Shown: positions 17,972-27,248, numbered from the stretch's first letter. The stretch is 64,000 nucleotides of DNA from Enteroscipio rubneri (GCF_002899715.1 NZ_PPEK01000001.1:496001-560000), one strand, 5' to 3'. The notes: generated from the sequence alone by a model not told the origin. A program made the numbers and translations.

Positions 17972-19777
17972 CTAGATGTCGATGCTCGGTATCTGCTCGT
18001 GGGCGTTGCCGCCTGCGGCGTTGATACCTGCCATGCGCCCGAAGGTCACGCAGCGCCCGTGCCCGATGCCGGCCACGAAGGTGGGGTAGTCGCCCGCACC
18101 GAAGAAGTCGCCGGCCGACGAGCCTGCCACGTACAGGCCCTCGATGGGCTGGTCGTCGATGTCGAGAACGCGGCATTCCAGATCTTGGCGTAGCCCGCCG
18201 CACATGGTGAGCAGGCAGGCCTGCAGGTGTCCCGCGTAGAAGGGGGGCTGCACGATCGGTGCAAGGATCTCGGCGCGCTTGCCGAAGTCCACATCGTCGC
18301 CCTGCACACACAATTCGTTGTAGCGCTCCACGGTGGCGACGAACACCGCCGGGTCGCAGCCGATCTGCTCAGCCAGGCCTTCGAGCGTGTCGGACTCGAA
18401 CGTGAGGCCCTGCTCCACCTCGCCTTCGAGCACCGCCTGCTGCGCCTCGAGGCTGTACTCGCCGCCGATACGTTGGGTGAGCTGGCCCCATTGCAAACCG
18501 CCGCCGATGCCGGCGTCCACCTGGCGCTTGACCTCCGCCAGCCCGTTCGCGTCGTAGATTGTGTAGGCCTGCTTCGTCGGCTGGAACGCCTTAGTGATGC
18601 TCTTGGACTGGGTGTTCACGTCCTCGTTCTTGAAGCGCTGGCCCAAGCCGTTCACATGGAGGAACCCGTAGCTGGCCGCGCCGAAGTCGAGGTGCGTGAC
18701 CGAGGCGTGGGGCTCGGACTTCTGCATGGCCGCGCCGACCCACATCGCCTGCTGGTGCAGCTCGCCCTGGTTCGCCTCGGGCGGGATGTACACGTACATA
18801 TCGGTGGAGAAGTTCTGGAACGGGGCGTAGCACTGGATCATTTCCTTGTTCGAGCCGTAGTCGCCCGCGGCGATGACCACGCTGCCCGCCTCGTAGCGCG
18901 TGAGCGCGCCGTCATCGGATTCGGTGACGGCTCCGGCGATGGGCCCGTCGCCGTCGCGCAGCAGGCGCACGCACTTCTGGCTCCAGCGCAGGTCGACGCC
19001 CTTGTCAGCCAGCACCTCGTAGAGGCGCGGCATGAGGACGATGTTGCCGAAGGTGTTGTCCTCGCCGTAGAACGTGAAGTTGAACGTCTGCTCCTCGGTG
19101 CCCGTGATGTAGAACGCGTGGGTGACCGGGTACTCGGTGTAGTCGGGGCCCTTGTAGTAGCCGTCCCAGACGTAGGTGGTCAGATCCTTCGGCTCCACGA
19201 GGTCTGCGAGCCAGTCGAAGCACGCTCCGCTCTTGCGCGACCACTCCCACAAGAGCGGCTCCTTCACACGGCCCTGCGCCCAGTAGATCCACCGGCGGAT
19301 GAGCTGGCGGTAGTCTGGCTCCTCCATGAGGCCTTCCGCCACGAGCTCCTGCTGCTTCTTCGTGTGGAATGCCGCGATGTCTAGCCCGCGACCGCAGACG
19401 GTGTCGGTGGGGCTCTTCTCCACCACGATGACGCGCGCCCCCTCTTCGGCCGCGGCGATGGCCGAGCAGCAGCCCGCCAGTCCCGCGCCGATGACGAGCA
19501 CGTCGCACTCCGCCGTCTCCGCGATGTCACCTTCCGGAATGTCCTCGGGCGGCGTGCTCCAGCTCCACGTGCCCTGCGTCATGCTCTTCGAGTCGAGGTC
19601 GAATATCTCGTGCTCGGCCGAAGCGGCGGCGCTCTCCGAAGCCGGAGCGCCGCCCTGGCTTGCGGGCGCGCATCCTGCGAGCGCGCCCCCGGCGATACCC
19701 GCGCCTGCGAGCGTCGACCCGATAAGGAACTGCCTGCGCGACAACGACCTCTTCTGCGTGTTCTTCCCTATGCTCAT
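17972..19777 (-). CDS. Tat-exported FAD-dependent reductase (fumarate reductase flavoprotein family)
   Basis: A 601-residue exported flavoprotein. The N-terminus has a twin-arginine signal (LSRRQFLIGST, then a hydrophobic stretch ending LAGCAP, so possibly lipid-anchored). The FAD-binding motif DVLVIGAGLAGCCSAIAAAEEG starts near residue 90, and the end has GLYVAGSSAGDFFGAGDYP and an FAD-ribityl region with CVTFGRMAGINAAG. This is the flavocytochrome c/urocanate/Cgr2-type fold that reduces C=C bonds of small molecules outside the membrane as respiratory acceptors. No haem-binding CxxCH is in the gene, so a separate electron donor is needed. The ATG at 19777 follows GGAGGG. A membrane LuxR gene is divergent, the usual pairing in Eggerthellaceae; the substrate is unknown. 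Confidence 0.85.
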   Translation of the reverse strand: MSIGKNTQKRSLSRRQFLIGSTLAGAGIAGGALAGCAPASQGGAPASESAAASAEHEIFDLDSKSMTQGTWSWSTPPEDIPEGDIAETAECDVLVIGAGLAGCCSAIAAAEEGARVIVVEKSPTDTVCGRGLDIAAFHTKKQQELVAEGLMEEPDYRQLIRRWIYWAQGRVKEPLLWEWSRKSGACFDWLADLVEPKDLTTYVWDGYYKGPDYTEYPVTHAFYITGTEEQTFNFTFYGEDNTFGNIVLMPRLYEVLADKGVDLRWSQKCVRLLRDGDGPIAGAVTESDDGALTRYEAGSVVIAAGDYGSNKEMIQCYAPFQNFSTDMYVYIPPEANQGELHQQAMWVGAAMQKSEPHASVTHLDFGAASYGFLHVNGLGQRFKNEDVNTQSKSITKAFQPTKQAYTIYDANGLAEVKRQVDAGIGGGLQWGQLTQRIGGEYSLEAQQAVLEGEVEQGLTFESDTLEGLAEQIGCDPAVFVATVERYNELCVQGDDVDFGKRAEILAPIVQPPFYAGHLQACLLTMCGGLRQDLECRVLDIDDQPIEGLYVAGSSAGDFFGAGDYPTFVAGIGHGRCVTFGRMAGINAAGGNAHEQIPSIDI

Positions 19778-20015
19778 GGTGCCCTCCTGTTCCGAGCCGG
19801 CGCTTGCGCGCTCCGGCTCCCCTGCGAATGGGGCCGCCGTTCGCAGCCGTTCCCGAACATGATGGCCCGTGTTCCCCAATGCGCGCCCTTGCCGGACGCG
19901 CCTGCGCTCCGCTTCGTCGCGAGGAGCGCGTCCGATCGCCCACGAGGGCGGCGGACGCCTCGACTATAGGATGGCGAGGCGGCGGCGCGTCACCCATCAG
20001 CCGGGTAGTTTGGGC

Positions 20016-20045
20016 GATTTTGGGAAAATCCCCCAGCTAGGGGGA
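20016..20045. promoter_or_regulatory. overlapping palindromes in the divergent flavoprotein/LuxR spacer
   Basis: GATTTTGGGAAAATC (20016-20030) is a perfect 6-3-6 palindrome and overlaps TCCCCCAGCTAGGGGGA (20029-20045), a 6-5-6 palindrome. Candidate promoter boxes flank them: TATAAT at 20132-20137 toward the LuxR gene, and TATAGT on the minus strand near 19966-19971 toward the flavoprotein. This makes them candidate regulator sites. Confidence 0.5.
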
Positions 20046-20157
20046 GGGATTCGGACGGCCTCTCGGCGCATGATGGGCCTGCTTCGCGCCGAGCCCGCAT
20101 CGCCCGCGTCCGCACGGCCGCTCGATGCGCTTATAATGCAACAAGGGGAGGGTTGCT

Positions 20158-21669
20158 ATGCGCAGGACATCGGGTGGCAGGGGATCGCGTTCGTGGCGAC
20201 GACTCGTCGCCTCCGTCGCTGAGCGTCCTCTGCTATGCGTGGCGATGACGTTCTACTGGCTGTGGATCAATCTGGGGTTCCAGATGCCCGTCGTGTTCCG
20301 CCCGGTAGTGATGGGTGCGGGGATCTCGGTGCCCTCGCAGCTCGGGCCGTTGTTCGCGAGCGCCGCGGCCTACCTTGCCATCAGCGTCTGGTTCGCCCGT
20401 TCGCGCAGGACGTTCAAGAGTGGGTCGTTCGTCACGGCAGTGTGCGTCGCCATGTCCGTGTCCTCGGCGTTCATCGTGTCGTGGCTGGCATTCACGATGG
20501 CCCCTTCGGGAACGGGCGGCACGATGATCTTGCTGCACGAGTCGATGGCGGGTGCGAGCGCGCTTCTGTACGCCACCGGCTCGGTCTTGTTCGGCGCCTC
20601 GTCAGCATTTCTCTGCATAGAGCTGCAGCGCATATTCGGCAGCCTGGGGTCCGAGCACGTGCTGTTCCATGGGTCGGTCGCCATGCTCGTGTCCGTTTCG
20701 GCCATCCTCGTGCTCTCGTTCGTCCCCGAGGCTGTGCAGTGTGCGGTGTTCGTGCTCGCGCCTTTGCCCATCGCGCCGTGCCTGCTGCGCGTGCGCCGGG
20801 GCTTCACGAAGCAAGAGCTGTTCGGCCGCGGGGTGGACGCGGAGTTGAACGTTCCGTACAAGCTGCTGGTGACCGCCCTGCTCCACGGCGTGTCCCTGGG
20901 CGTGCTGCTGGGAAACCCCCTGTTCCAGAGCGGTAACCGCGCTCTTTTGGCTTGCGCTGTGCTGGGATATGCCGTTGCGGCGGCGCTCATCCTGGCCGCG
21001 GCCATCTCGGCGCGATTGAGCTTCAATACGCTGATCTACCAGATCGGGTTCCCCATCATCGCCGTGGGCATCTACCTTATTGCAACGGTCGACGACGCGG
21101 CGCTCGTGGGCGTGTCGGTGCAGCTTGCGGGGTTCTGCTTCCTCCATCTGGTGATGTGGGGCGCGTGCGCGTTCCTCATCAAGAGCTTCGATATGCCAGC
21201 CTCATGGGTCATCGGCACCTCGACGTGCTTGTTCATGCTCGGGCAGCTTGTCGGAGGCGTGGTGAGCGCGGCGGCCGGTCAGTTTGCGGACGCCTCCGAC
21301 ATGCTCGACCGCGTTAACGTCACGATGCTCCTTATCGTGCTCGGCGCGGCGCTGTGCATGATGAGCAGTCATAATCTGCGCACCGGATGGGGGCTTGCGA
21401 AACCCGACACGGAATCGGGTCTCGACAATGCGTTCGGGCGAGCCGTGGCGATGCTCGCCTCGGATGCGGGGCTCACCAAGCGCGAGGGGGTGGTGCTCGC
21501 CCATGTCGCGCGCGGCAAGAACCGCCAGACCGTAAGCGAGGAGCTGTGTATCTCGAAGGAGACGGCGAAAAGCCATATGCAGAGCATCTACCGAAAGGTG
21601 GGCGTGCATTCCCAGCAGGAGCTCATCTCGTATCTAGAAGAGCGCGCCCGCCGCGCCGACGACGGGTGA
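20158..21669 (+). CDS. membrane-spanning LuxR-family transcriptional regulator
   Basis: A 503-residue protein with about twelve hydrophobic segments from residue 22 to about 415, in an MFS-like arrangement, joined to a C-terminal LuxR/GerE helix-turn-helix (LTKREGVVLAHVARGKNRQTVSEELCISKETAKSHMQSIYRKVGV, about residues 438-482). The membrane part presumably senses a ligand and the HTH binds DNA. Its gene is divergent from a Tat flavoprotein, and local control of that reductase is the natural inference. The ATG at 20158 follows AAGGGGAGGG, and TATAAT lies 20 bases upstream. Such regulators are multiplied in Eggerthella relatives beside respiratory reductase genes. Confidence 0.85.
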   Translation: MRRTSGGRGSRSWRRLVASVAERPLLCVAMTFYWLWINLGFQMPVVFRPVVMGAGISVPSQLGPLFASAAAYLAISVWFARSRRTFKSGSFVTAVCVAMSVSSAFIVSWLAFTMAPSGTGGTMILLHESMAGASALLYATGSVLFGASSAFLCIELQRIFGSLGSEHVLFHGSVAMLVSVSAILVLSFVPEAVQCAVFVLAPLPIAPCLLRVRRGFTKQELFGRGVDAELNVPYKLLVTALLHGVSLGVLLGNPLFQSGNRALLACAVLGYAVAAALILAAAISARLSFNTLIYQIGFPIIAVGIYLIATVDDAALVGVSVQLAGFCFLHLVMWGACAFLIKSFDMPASWVIGTSTCLFMLGQLVGGVVSAAAGQFADASDMLDRVNVTMLLIVLGAALCMMSSHNLRTGWGLAKPDTESGLDNAFGRAVAMLASDAGLTKREGVVLAHVARGKNRQTVSEELCISKETAKSHMQSIYRKVGVHSQQELISYLEERARRADDG

Positions 21670-21702
21670 GCGGACGCGCCCCTTGATCGCTTGCGGCCTC
21701 CG

Positions 21703-22545
21703 CTAGTTCGCGGCCGCCTTCTCAAGTTGGGCGACGATGGCGTTGAGCGCGCCGTCCACGTCGTAGTCCTCCACGCGCCCGGCGTCGCACAGGCGGGCGA
21801 ACGCGGGGTCGATGGGCAGTGTGGCGTAGGCGGGGATGCCATAGCGCTCAGCCACGGCCGCGCCCTGGGGCTCGCCGAAGATATGGTGCTTCTTGCCGCA
21901 GTCGTCGCAGACGAAGTACGCCATGTTCTCCACGAGGCCCAGCAGCTCCACGTTCATACTGTGCGCCAGGTTCACGGCCTTGCCTACGATCATGGCCACG
22001 AGCTCCTGCGGGGCCGACACGGTGACGATGCCGTCCACCGGCAGCGACTGGAACACGGTGAGTAGCACGTCGGAGGTTCCCGGAGGCATGTCAACGAACA
22101 GGTAGTCGATGTCGCCCCAGTTCGTCTCGCAGTAGAACTGCTTGATGGCGTTGGACACCACGGGGCCGCGCCAGGCGACGGGCACGTCTTCCTTCGGCAG
22201 CATGAGGTTCGTCGACATGATTTTGATGCCGCTGGCGGTGGAGGCGGGCACTACGCCGTCGGCATCGGCGGTCAGCGGGGCGTTTATGCCAAACGTCTTG
22301 GGTATGGACGGGCCCGTGACGTCCGCGTCGAGGATGCCCACCGAACAGCCGCGCTTCTGCATCTCGCTGGCCAGAAGGCTCGTCACGAGCGACTTGCCCA
22401 CGCCGCCCTTGCCCGAGACGATCCCGATGACGTGCTTGATGTTCGACCGTGCGTTTGCGTCAAGCGTCAACGGCCCCTGCATCGTTCGGTCTCCGCAGCC
22501 GGACACGCCGCAGCTCCCGCATTCATGCGTGCAATCTTCTGCCAT
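21703..22545 (-). CDS. Mrp/NBP35-type iron-sulphur cluster carrier ATPase
   Basis: A 280-residue P-loop protein that carries and delivers 4Fe-4S clusters. The N-terminal cysteines (CTHECGSCGVSGCG) resemble those of Nbp35. The deviant Walker A GKGGVGKS is near residue 45, with Walker B-type DYLFVDMPPGTSDV, and the C-terminal CxxC pair (CDDCGKK) is that used in dimeric cluster binding. The ATG at 22545 is set by the fit of the Cys-rich start; the open frame runs much further upstream without coding sense. It lies convergent to the LuxR gene and divergent from the amidohydrolase. Confidence 0.92.
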   Translation of the reverse strand: MAEDCTHECGSCGVSGCGDRTMQGPLTLDANARSNIKHVIGIVSGKGGVGKSLVTSLLASEMQKRGCSVGILDADVTGPSIPKTFGINAPLTADADGVVPASTASGIKIMSTNLMLPKEDVPVAWRGPVVSNAIKQFYCETNWGDIDYLFVDMPPGTSDVLLTVFQSLPVDGIVTVSAPQELVAMIVGKAVNLAHSMNVELLGLVENMAYFVCDDCGKKHHIFGEPQGAAVAERYGIPAYATLPIDPAFARLCDAGRVEDYDVDGALNAIVAQLEKAAAN

Positions 22546-22674
22546 GATTCCCTCTTTCCGGATTTTCAGCGTCCGCTCTCCGCGGGCGCGCCGCTCGTCA
22601 TACCGGGCATGATAGCATAGTGGCCCGACGGCGCACGGTGCGCCCGAAAGCGCGCTGACGAAAAGGAGCGGAGC

Positions 22675-23976
22675 ATGCTGTTCGCGAACATTGACCTTCT
22701 GGACGAGAACCTCGACCATCGAAGCGGCCAGTGGGTCGGCGTGCGCGACGGGCGCATCGCCTACCTGGGCGCCGAGCCGCCGGCGGGCGAGGAGGCCGCG
22801 GCGTATGGCGAGGTGTATGACGGGCGCGGCAGGCTGCTCATACCGGCGTTCTTCAACGCGCACTCCCATGCGCCCATGACCCTTCTGCGCGGCTATGCGG
22901 AGAACCTGCCGCTGCAGGCATGGCTCAACGACGCCGTGTTTCCTTTCGAGGCAAAAATCACGCCCGAGGACTGCTACTGGGCCGCGCTTCTGGCCTGCGC
23001 CGAGATGGCGCGCTACGGCTGCGTGGCCTTCTCGGACATGTACTACCACATGGACCAGGTGGCCCGCGCGGCGCTCGACGCGGGGCTGAAGCTCAACCTG
23101 TCCGACTCGCTTCTGGCGTTCAAGGGCGAGGGGCTCGCCGACCTGCCGGTGGATGGGGAGAACCGGCGGCTGCTGCGCGATCTGCAGAGTGCGGGCGACG
23201 GGCGCATCGTGGTGGACTGCAACATCCACGCCGAGTACACCTCCAACCCGCGCGCTGTGGCCGACCTCGCGGCATTCGCCCGCGAAGAGGGCCTGCGCGT
23301 GCAGGTGCACGTCAGCGAGACGCGCCTGGAGCACGAGGAGTGCAAAGAGCGCCATGGCGGCCTGACGCCGGTGCGCTACTTCGACAGCCTGGGCCTGTTC
23401 GACGTGCCCGTGACGGCGGCGCACTGCGTGTGGGTGGACGACGGCGACATCGACATCCTGGCCGAGCGCGGCGTGTTCGTGGCAGTCAATCCCGCCTCCA
23501 ACATGAAGCTGGGCAGCGGGTTCGCGCCCGTGCCGAAGATGCTCGAGCGCGGCGTGGAGGTGTGCCTGGGCACAGACGGCATGGCCTCGAACAACAACCA
23601 CGACCTGATGCAGGACCTCTACCTGCTGGCGCTTCTGTACAAGGGATCGACGGGCGATCCGGCCGCGGTCGAGCCGAAGCAGGCTTTGCGCGCCGCCACG
23701 CGCGCAGGCGCGCTCTCGCAGGGGCGCGAGGACTGCGGGTTGGTGGCGGTCGGGGCAAAGGCCGATCTCTGCGTGCTCGACGTTACCGGCCCCTCGTGGG
23801 CGCCCATGACGAACCCGCTAGTGAACGTCGTGTACGCGGGCCACGGCGCGGACGTGCGCCTCACGATGTGCGACGGGCGGACGGTCTACCACGACGGCGC
23901 GTGGCCCACGCTCGACGTGGAGCGCGCGAAAGCCGAGGTGGACGCCCGCACGAAGCGCATCGTCGGCGAGCTGTAA
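22675..23976 (+). CDS. amidohydrolase, MTA/SAH deaminase-like
   Basis: A 433-residue metal-dependent hydrolase of the MtaD/SsnA/TrzN group. Metal ligands are visible as NAHSHAPM (near residue 61), HVSETRLE, TAAHCVW and the C-terminal-side LGTDGMASNNNHDL Asp. The lead-in RLLIPAFFNAHSHAPMTLLRGYAEN and the tail GAKADLCVLD are typical. Likely reaction: deamination of 5-methylthioadenosine or S-adenosylhomocysteine, though guanine- or other aminohydrolase activity is possible. The ATG at 22675 follows AAAAGGAGCGGAG. It is convergent with the PGPGW-like gene; a B-family inverted repeat fills the gap. Confidence 0.85.
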   Translation: MLFANIDLLDENLDHRSGQWVGVRDGRIAYLGAEPPAGEEAAAYGEVYDGRGRLLIPAFFNAHSHAPMTLLRGYAENLPLQAWLNDAVFPFEAKITPEDCYWAALLACAEMARYGCVAFSDMYYHMDQVARAALDAGLKLNLSDSLLAFKGEGLADLPVDGENRRLLRDLQSAGDGRIVVDCNIHAEYTSNPRAVADLAAFAREEGLRVQVHVSETRLEHEECKERHGGLTPVRYFDSLGLFDVPVTAAHCVWVDDGDIDILAERGVFVAVNPASNMKLGSGFAPVPKMLERGVEVCLGTDGMASNNNHDLMQDLYLLALLYKGSTGDPAAVEPKQALRAATRAGALSQGREDCGLVAVGAKADLCVLDVTGPSWAPMTNPLVNVVYAGHGADVRLTMCDGRTVYHDGAWPTLDVERAKAEVDARTKRIVGEL

Positions 23977-24072
23977 AGAACGCGCGAACCGCGCGGCCGG
24001 CAAGAAGTGCCGGGGCGTTTTCGCTCCCGCGGCAACGACCGGCGAGCGGGCGGCTGCAGGCGAATGGCGTCG

Positions 24073-24241
24073 TTCTGCTGGAAATTCGAGGTATGGGAGT
24101 CCGAAGGGCGTCTTTGGATCCGAGCGGAGCGACGAGATGTTCGGCGACCTGCGCTTTTGCGAAAGTCATTCAAGCCTCGCGCACGATTGGGAGCCGAAGC
24201 GGGCGAAACCGGCTCCCATACCTCGTTTTTTCTGCGGAAAA
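24073..24241. repeat. intergenic inverted-repeat element, family B, copy 1
   Basis: CGAGGTATGGGAG (24087-24099) and CTCCCATACCTCG (24213-24225) are perfect complements with 113 bases between. They are flanked by TTCTGC on the left and TTTTTTCTGC on the right. Copy 2 is at 46518-46692, with the same arms and spacing but a different middle. Both lie between convergent genes. Confidence 0.75.
24188..24230 (+). terminator. hairpin and T-run inside repeat B copy 1
   Basis: TGGGAGCCG (24188-24196) pairs with CGGCTCCCA (24210-24218), and a run of T follows after TACCTCG. It would serve the amidohydrolase transcript. Its right arm overlaps the arm used by the long repeat pairing, so only one of the two pairings can form at a time. 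Confidence 0.55.
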
Positions 24242-24286
24242 CGGCGATCGAGCGGTCGGAAAGGGTCTCCGGCGCGATCCGCGCGC

Positions 24287-24667
24287 TTACTTCCCGATGA
24301 GTTTCTTCACGCCGTTGGCGGCGATGAGCGCGCCTCCTCCGATGGCGAGCAGGCCGGGTCCTGGAAGAATGAGCATGGGCACGCCGACGAGCATGATGGC
24401 TCCGCCTGCCGCCGTCTGCACGGCCCCGGCGATCTTGCTCGGCTTCTTGCCGGATTGCCCCTTGCCGTCGATGATCGTGGCGGCGACGTCGTGCGTGGCT
24501 TGTTTGGCGGCGCCCGCCGCCTTCGGCGCGGCTGCGGCCGCCCGGGTGGCCTTCTTGCCGAACGACGGGGCTTGGAACGCATCGGCCGCGGTTGCGGCCG
24601 CGTCCTTTGCCTTGGCGCTCGCGCTGGCGATGGGGGCGACGTCGATGATGGGCTCGTGCTTGCTCAT
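24287..24667 (-). CDS. small Ala-rich protein with C-terminal PGPGW-like membrane hairpin
   Basis: A 126-residue protein. Residues 10-75 are low-complexity and rich in Ala, Lys and Gln, likely helical or disordered. The C-terminal 45 residues hold two hydrophobic stretches around LILPGPGLLAIGGG, close to the PGPGW-type putative transmembrane family of actinobacteria, then a basic tail. The ATG at 24667 has GAGGAG before it on the minus strand. Function unknown; an Ala/Lys-rich tail on a membrane anchor could interact with nucleic acid or envelope. A long gap with promoter-like DNA lies upstream, and no operon partner exists. Confidence 0.6.
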   Translation of the reverse strand: MSKHEPIIDVAPIASASAKAKDAAATAADAFQAPSFGKKATRAAAAAPKAAGAAKQATHDVAATIIDGKGQSGKKPSKIAGAVQTAAGGAIMLVGVPMLILPGPGLLAIGGGALIAANGVKKLIGK

Positions 24668-24905
24668 GGATGCTCCTCGCTCGCGTTCGAGCCGGGATTG
24701 TTCGACTTCCCGGTTGTCAACGTTTCGTTTCGTTCTGTGCGTACCCTTCGATTATACGGGGAGCCGGGAACTCTGTGAGCTGATGCATGGATGCATGCAT
24801 GCGAATCGTCACCGTTCGGTAACGCAGCTTCCGCGAGTTCTACAAACGTTGCGCGGAAAGGGCGATGCGTGTCTGCACGGTTCGAGGTTCTCTGCGATCG
24901 GTACG

Positions 24906-24971
24906 CTGTCCAGTTTGCGCCCTGCCGTTGTGTGCTGCTGCTTCGGCAGGGTAGTTCGGCTCCCTGGACAG
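24906..24971. other. two-tier hairpin in the leader region of the EF-G-like gene
   Basis: CTGTCCAG (24906-24913) pairs with CTGGACAG (24964-24971), and inside it CCCTGCCG (24920-24927) pairs with CGGCAGGG (24944-24951). It lies about 210 bases before the EF-G-like start, in a 500-base gap with no gene seen, so it may be part of a structured 5' leader or an unannotated small RNA. Confidence 0.45.
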
Positions 24972-25181
24972 ACCGTGATGTTCAGGTTCGCGCTTCTTCC
25001 CGTCCGGACGACGAGCGAAATCCTCCGTTTTCCAACGCTCTGCGAGTCATATGCGATACACTGTGAGCCATGAAGTTACCGCTTGCTTCTATGAGGACGT
25101 TGGTAAGGCTCGACTGTGGTTCGCGCCTGAGGCTCTTCGGCGACGGCGCAGGACCACGCGACAGGAAAGTTGGTGGTCAAC

Positions 25182-27248
25182 ATGGCAGCTCCTGCTACCG
25201 AACACGTGCGAAATATTGTGCTGGTCGGCCAAGACGGCGCCGGCAAGACATCGCTCGCCGAGGCGATGCTGCACGTCTCCGGCCGCACGCCCCGCATGGG
25301 CACGACCCACGACGGGAAATCCTATCTCGATTACGACGATGAGGAGATCCGGCGCAAGTTCACCATCGGCACGTCCATCGCCCCCATTCCCTACAAAGAC
25401 TATAAGATCAACTTGCTCGATACCTCAGGCCATCCCGATTTCATCGGCGATACCCTAGCTACCATGCAGGCTGCCGAGATGGCGTTGTTCGTGGTCGACG
25501 CAGTTGCAGGACCGCAGGTTATGACGACGAAGCTGTGGCGCGAGGCCGAGGATATGCGCCTGTCTCGCGCCGTGTTCATCAACCACATCGACCGCGAGAA
25601 CGCCGACTTCGACACGGCTATGGCGCTTCTGCATGCGCGCTTCGGCTCGCGTCTGGGTCCGGTGACCATTCCTATTGGCGTCGATGCGGACTTCAAGGGC
25701 GTTATCGACGTTATCCGCATGAAGGCGCGCTACTTCGAGGGGGGCTCCGAGCGCGTCGAAGACATCCCCGCCGACTACGCCGACGCTGCGCAGGCCGCGC
25801 GCGACAAGCTATGCGACCTTGTGGCCGAGGCCGACGACGATCTCATGATGAAGTATCTCGACGGCGAGGAGCAGCTCACGCAGGAGGAGCTTGAGTCGCT
25901 GCTGGACAAGGCAATCGCGCAGGAGCTGTTCATACCTGTGTTCGTGGGTTCTACGATCATCGAGCAAGGCATCCAGGGCGTCATGGAAGATATCGCCACC
26001 TACTTCCCGCATCCGCGCCATCACGGTCGCTTCCGTCTGGCCAACGGCGAGGAAACGCTCGTCGACGAGACGGGCGAGCCTGCAGCCTTCGTGTTCAAAA
26101 CTGTCTCCGATCCCTTCGTGGGACGTCTGAGCTTCTTTAAGGTCATCTCGGGCGTGCTCGAGCCCGGCATGGAGCTCCTCAACGCGCGCACGCGCAAAAA
26201 GGAGCGCCTGGGGCATCTCTACGTCATGATGGGCAAGGAGAACACCGACGTGAAGAGCGCCAAGGCAGGCGACATTATCGTGGTGCCGAAGCTCAACGAG
26301 ACGCGTACCGGTGACACGCTGTCGAAGTCGGGCGAAGTGGCCATCGATCCGCTGCCGCTGCCCGTGCCGCAGTATCCGGTGGCAATCGAGGCGGAGAACA
26401 AGAACGACGAGGACAAACTGGGCACCTTCCTGGCCCGCGCCGCCGAGAACGATCCGACGCTCTCGATCAGCCGCAGCGAAGAAACTCATCAAACGGTCAT
26501 TACTGCCATGGGCGAAGCGCAGGTGGAAACGCTGCTTGCGCGCCTCAAGGAGCAGACGGGGGTCACGGCCAAACTCGTGCCCGTGCGCATCCCGTACCGC
26601 GAGACCATTCGCAAAAAAGCAGAGGCGCAGGGCCGCCATAAGAAGCAGACGGGCGGCGCCGGCCAGTTCGGCGACTGCTGGCTGCGCATCGAGCCGAATC
26701 CGGGCGGCGGCTACGAGTTCCTCGACGAAGTCGTGGGCGGCAGAATCCCGCGAGGCTTCATCCCCGCCATCGACAAGGGCGTGCAGGACGCCATGGCGGA
26801 GGGCTTTCTGGCAGGCTATCCTATGGAGGACATCAAGTGCGCCGTGTACGACGGCTCCTATCACTCGGTCGACTCCAACGAAATGGCATTCAAGACTGCA
26901 GCGCGCATCGGTTTTCGGGCCGCATGTGAGAAGGCTGATCCTATACTGCTCGAGCCCATGGCCAACCTCGACGTGACAGTGGGCGAGGAATACGCCGGCG
27001 CCGTGATGGGTGACATCTCTACAAGGCGCGGCCGCATCGTGGGCACCGACTCCAACGATGCAGGAGAAACGGTCATCATGGTACGCGTGCCGTACGCCGA
27101 GGTGGTCACATACACGAAGGATCTGCGCGCCATCACGCGCGGCTCGGGTTCGTACTCGCTTTCGCTCGAAGGGTACGAGCCTGCTCCGGTGGATGTGACG
27201 AAAAAGCTTGTCGAAGCCTACCAGGCTGCGCGCGCTGCAGGCAACTGA
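25182..27248 (+). CDS. EF-G-like translation GTPase paralogue
   Basis: A 688-residue relative of elongation factor G. G1 is GQDGAGKT, G3 is DTSGHPDF, and the G4 position reads NHID instead of the canonical NKxD; domains II-V follow, including a domain IV-type stretch (KKQTGGAGQFGDCWLRIEP) and a C-terminal MGDISTRRGRIVG. Such EF-G-like paralogues are widespread in actinobacteria and are distinct from the essential fusA in the str operon; their role (stress, ribosome recycling or regulation) is not settled. ATG 25182 is preferred; a TTG at 25170 and a GTG at 25173 are in frame, and the GGAAAG ribosome site fits them less or more loosely. Two hairpins end the unit. Confidence 0.85.
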   Translation: MAAPATEHVRNIVLVGQDGAGKTSLAEAMLHVSGRTPRMGTTHDGKSYLDYDDEEIRRKFTIGTSIAPIPYKDYKINLLDTSGHPDFIGDTLATMQAAEMALFVVDAVAGPQVMTTKLWREAEDMRLSRAVFINHIDRENADFDTAMALLHARFGSRLGPVTIPIGVDADFKGVIDVIRMKARYFEGGSERVEDIPADYADAAQAARDKLCDLVAEADDDLMMKYLDGEEQLTQEELESLLDKAIAQELFIPVFVGSTIIEQGIQGVMEDIATYFPHPRHHGRFRLANGEETLVDETGEPAAFVFKTVSDPFVGRLSFFKVISGVLEPGMELLNARTRKKERLGHLYVMMGKENTDVKSAKAGDIIVVPKLNETRTGDTLSKSGEVAIDPLPLPVPQYPVAIEAENKNDEDKLGTFLARAAENDPTLSISRSEETHQTVITAMGEAQVETLLARLKEQTGVTAKLVPVRIPYRETIRKKAEAQGRHKKQTGGAGQFGDCWLRIEPNPGGGYEFLDEVVGGRIPRGFIPAIDKGVQDAMAEGFLAGYPMEDIKCAVYDGSYHSVDSNEMAFKTAARIGFRAACEKADPILLEPMANLDVTVGEEYAGAVMGDISTRRGRIVGTDSNDAGETVIMVRVPYAEVVTYTKDLRAITRGSGSYSLSLEGYEPAPVDVTKKLVEAYQAARAAGN

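Noticed and set aside
22920-25073. Long open frame of 717 codons on the plus strand
   Set aside because: It overlaps the amidohydrolase in another frame, is extremely rich in Arg, Gly and Ala, and has no domain. It is a high-GC shadow.
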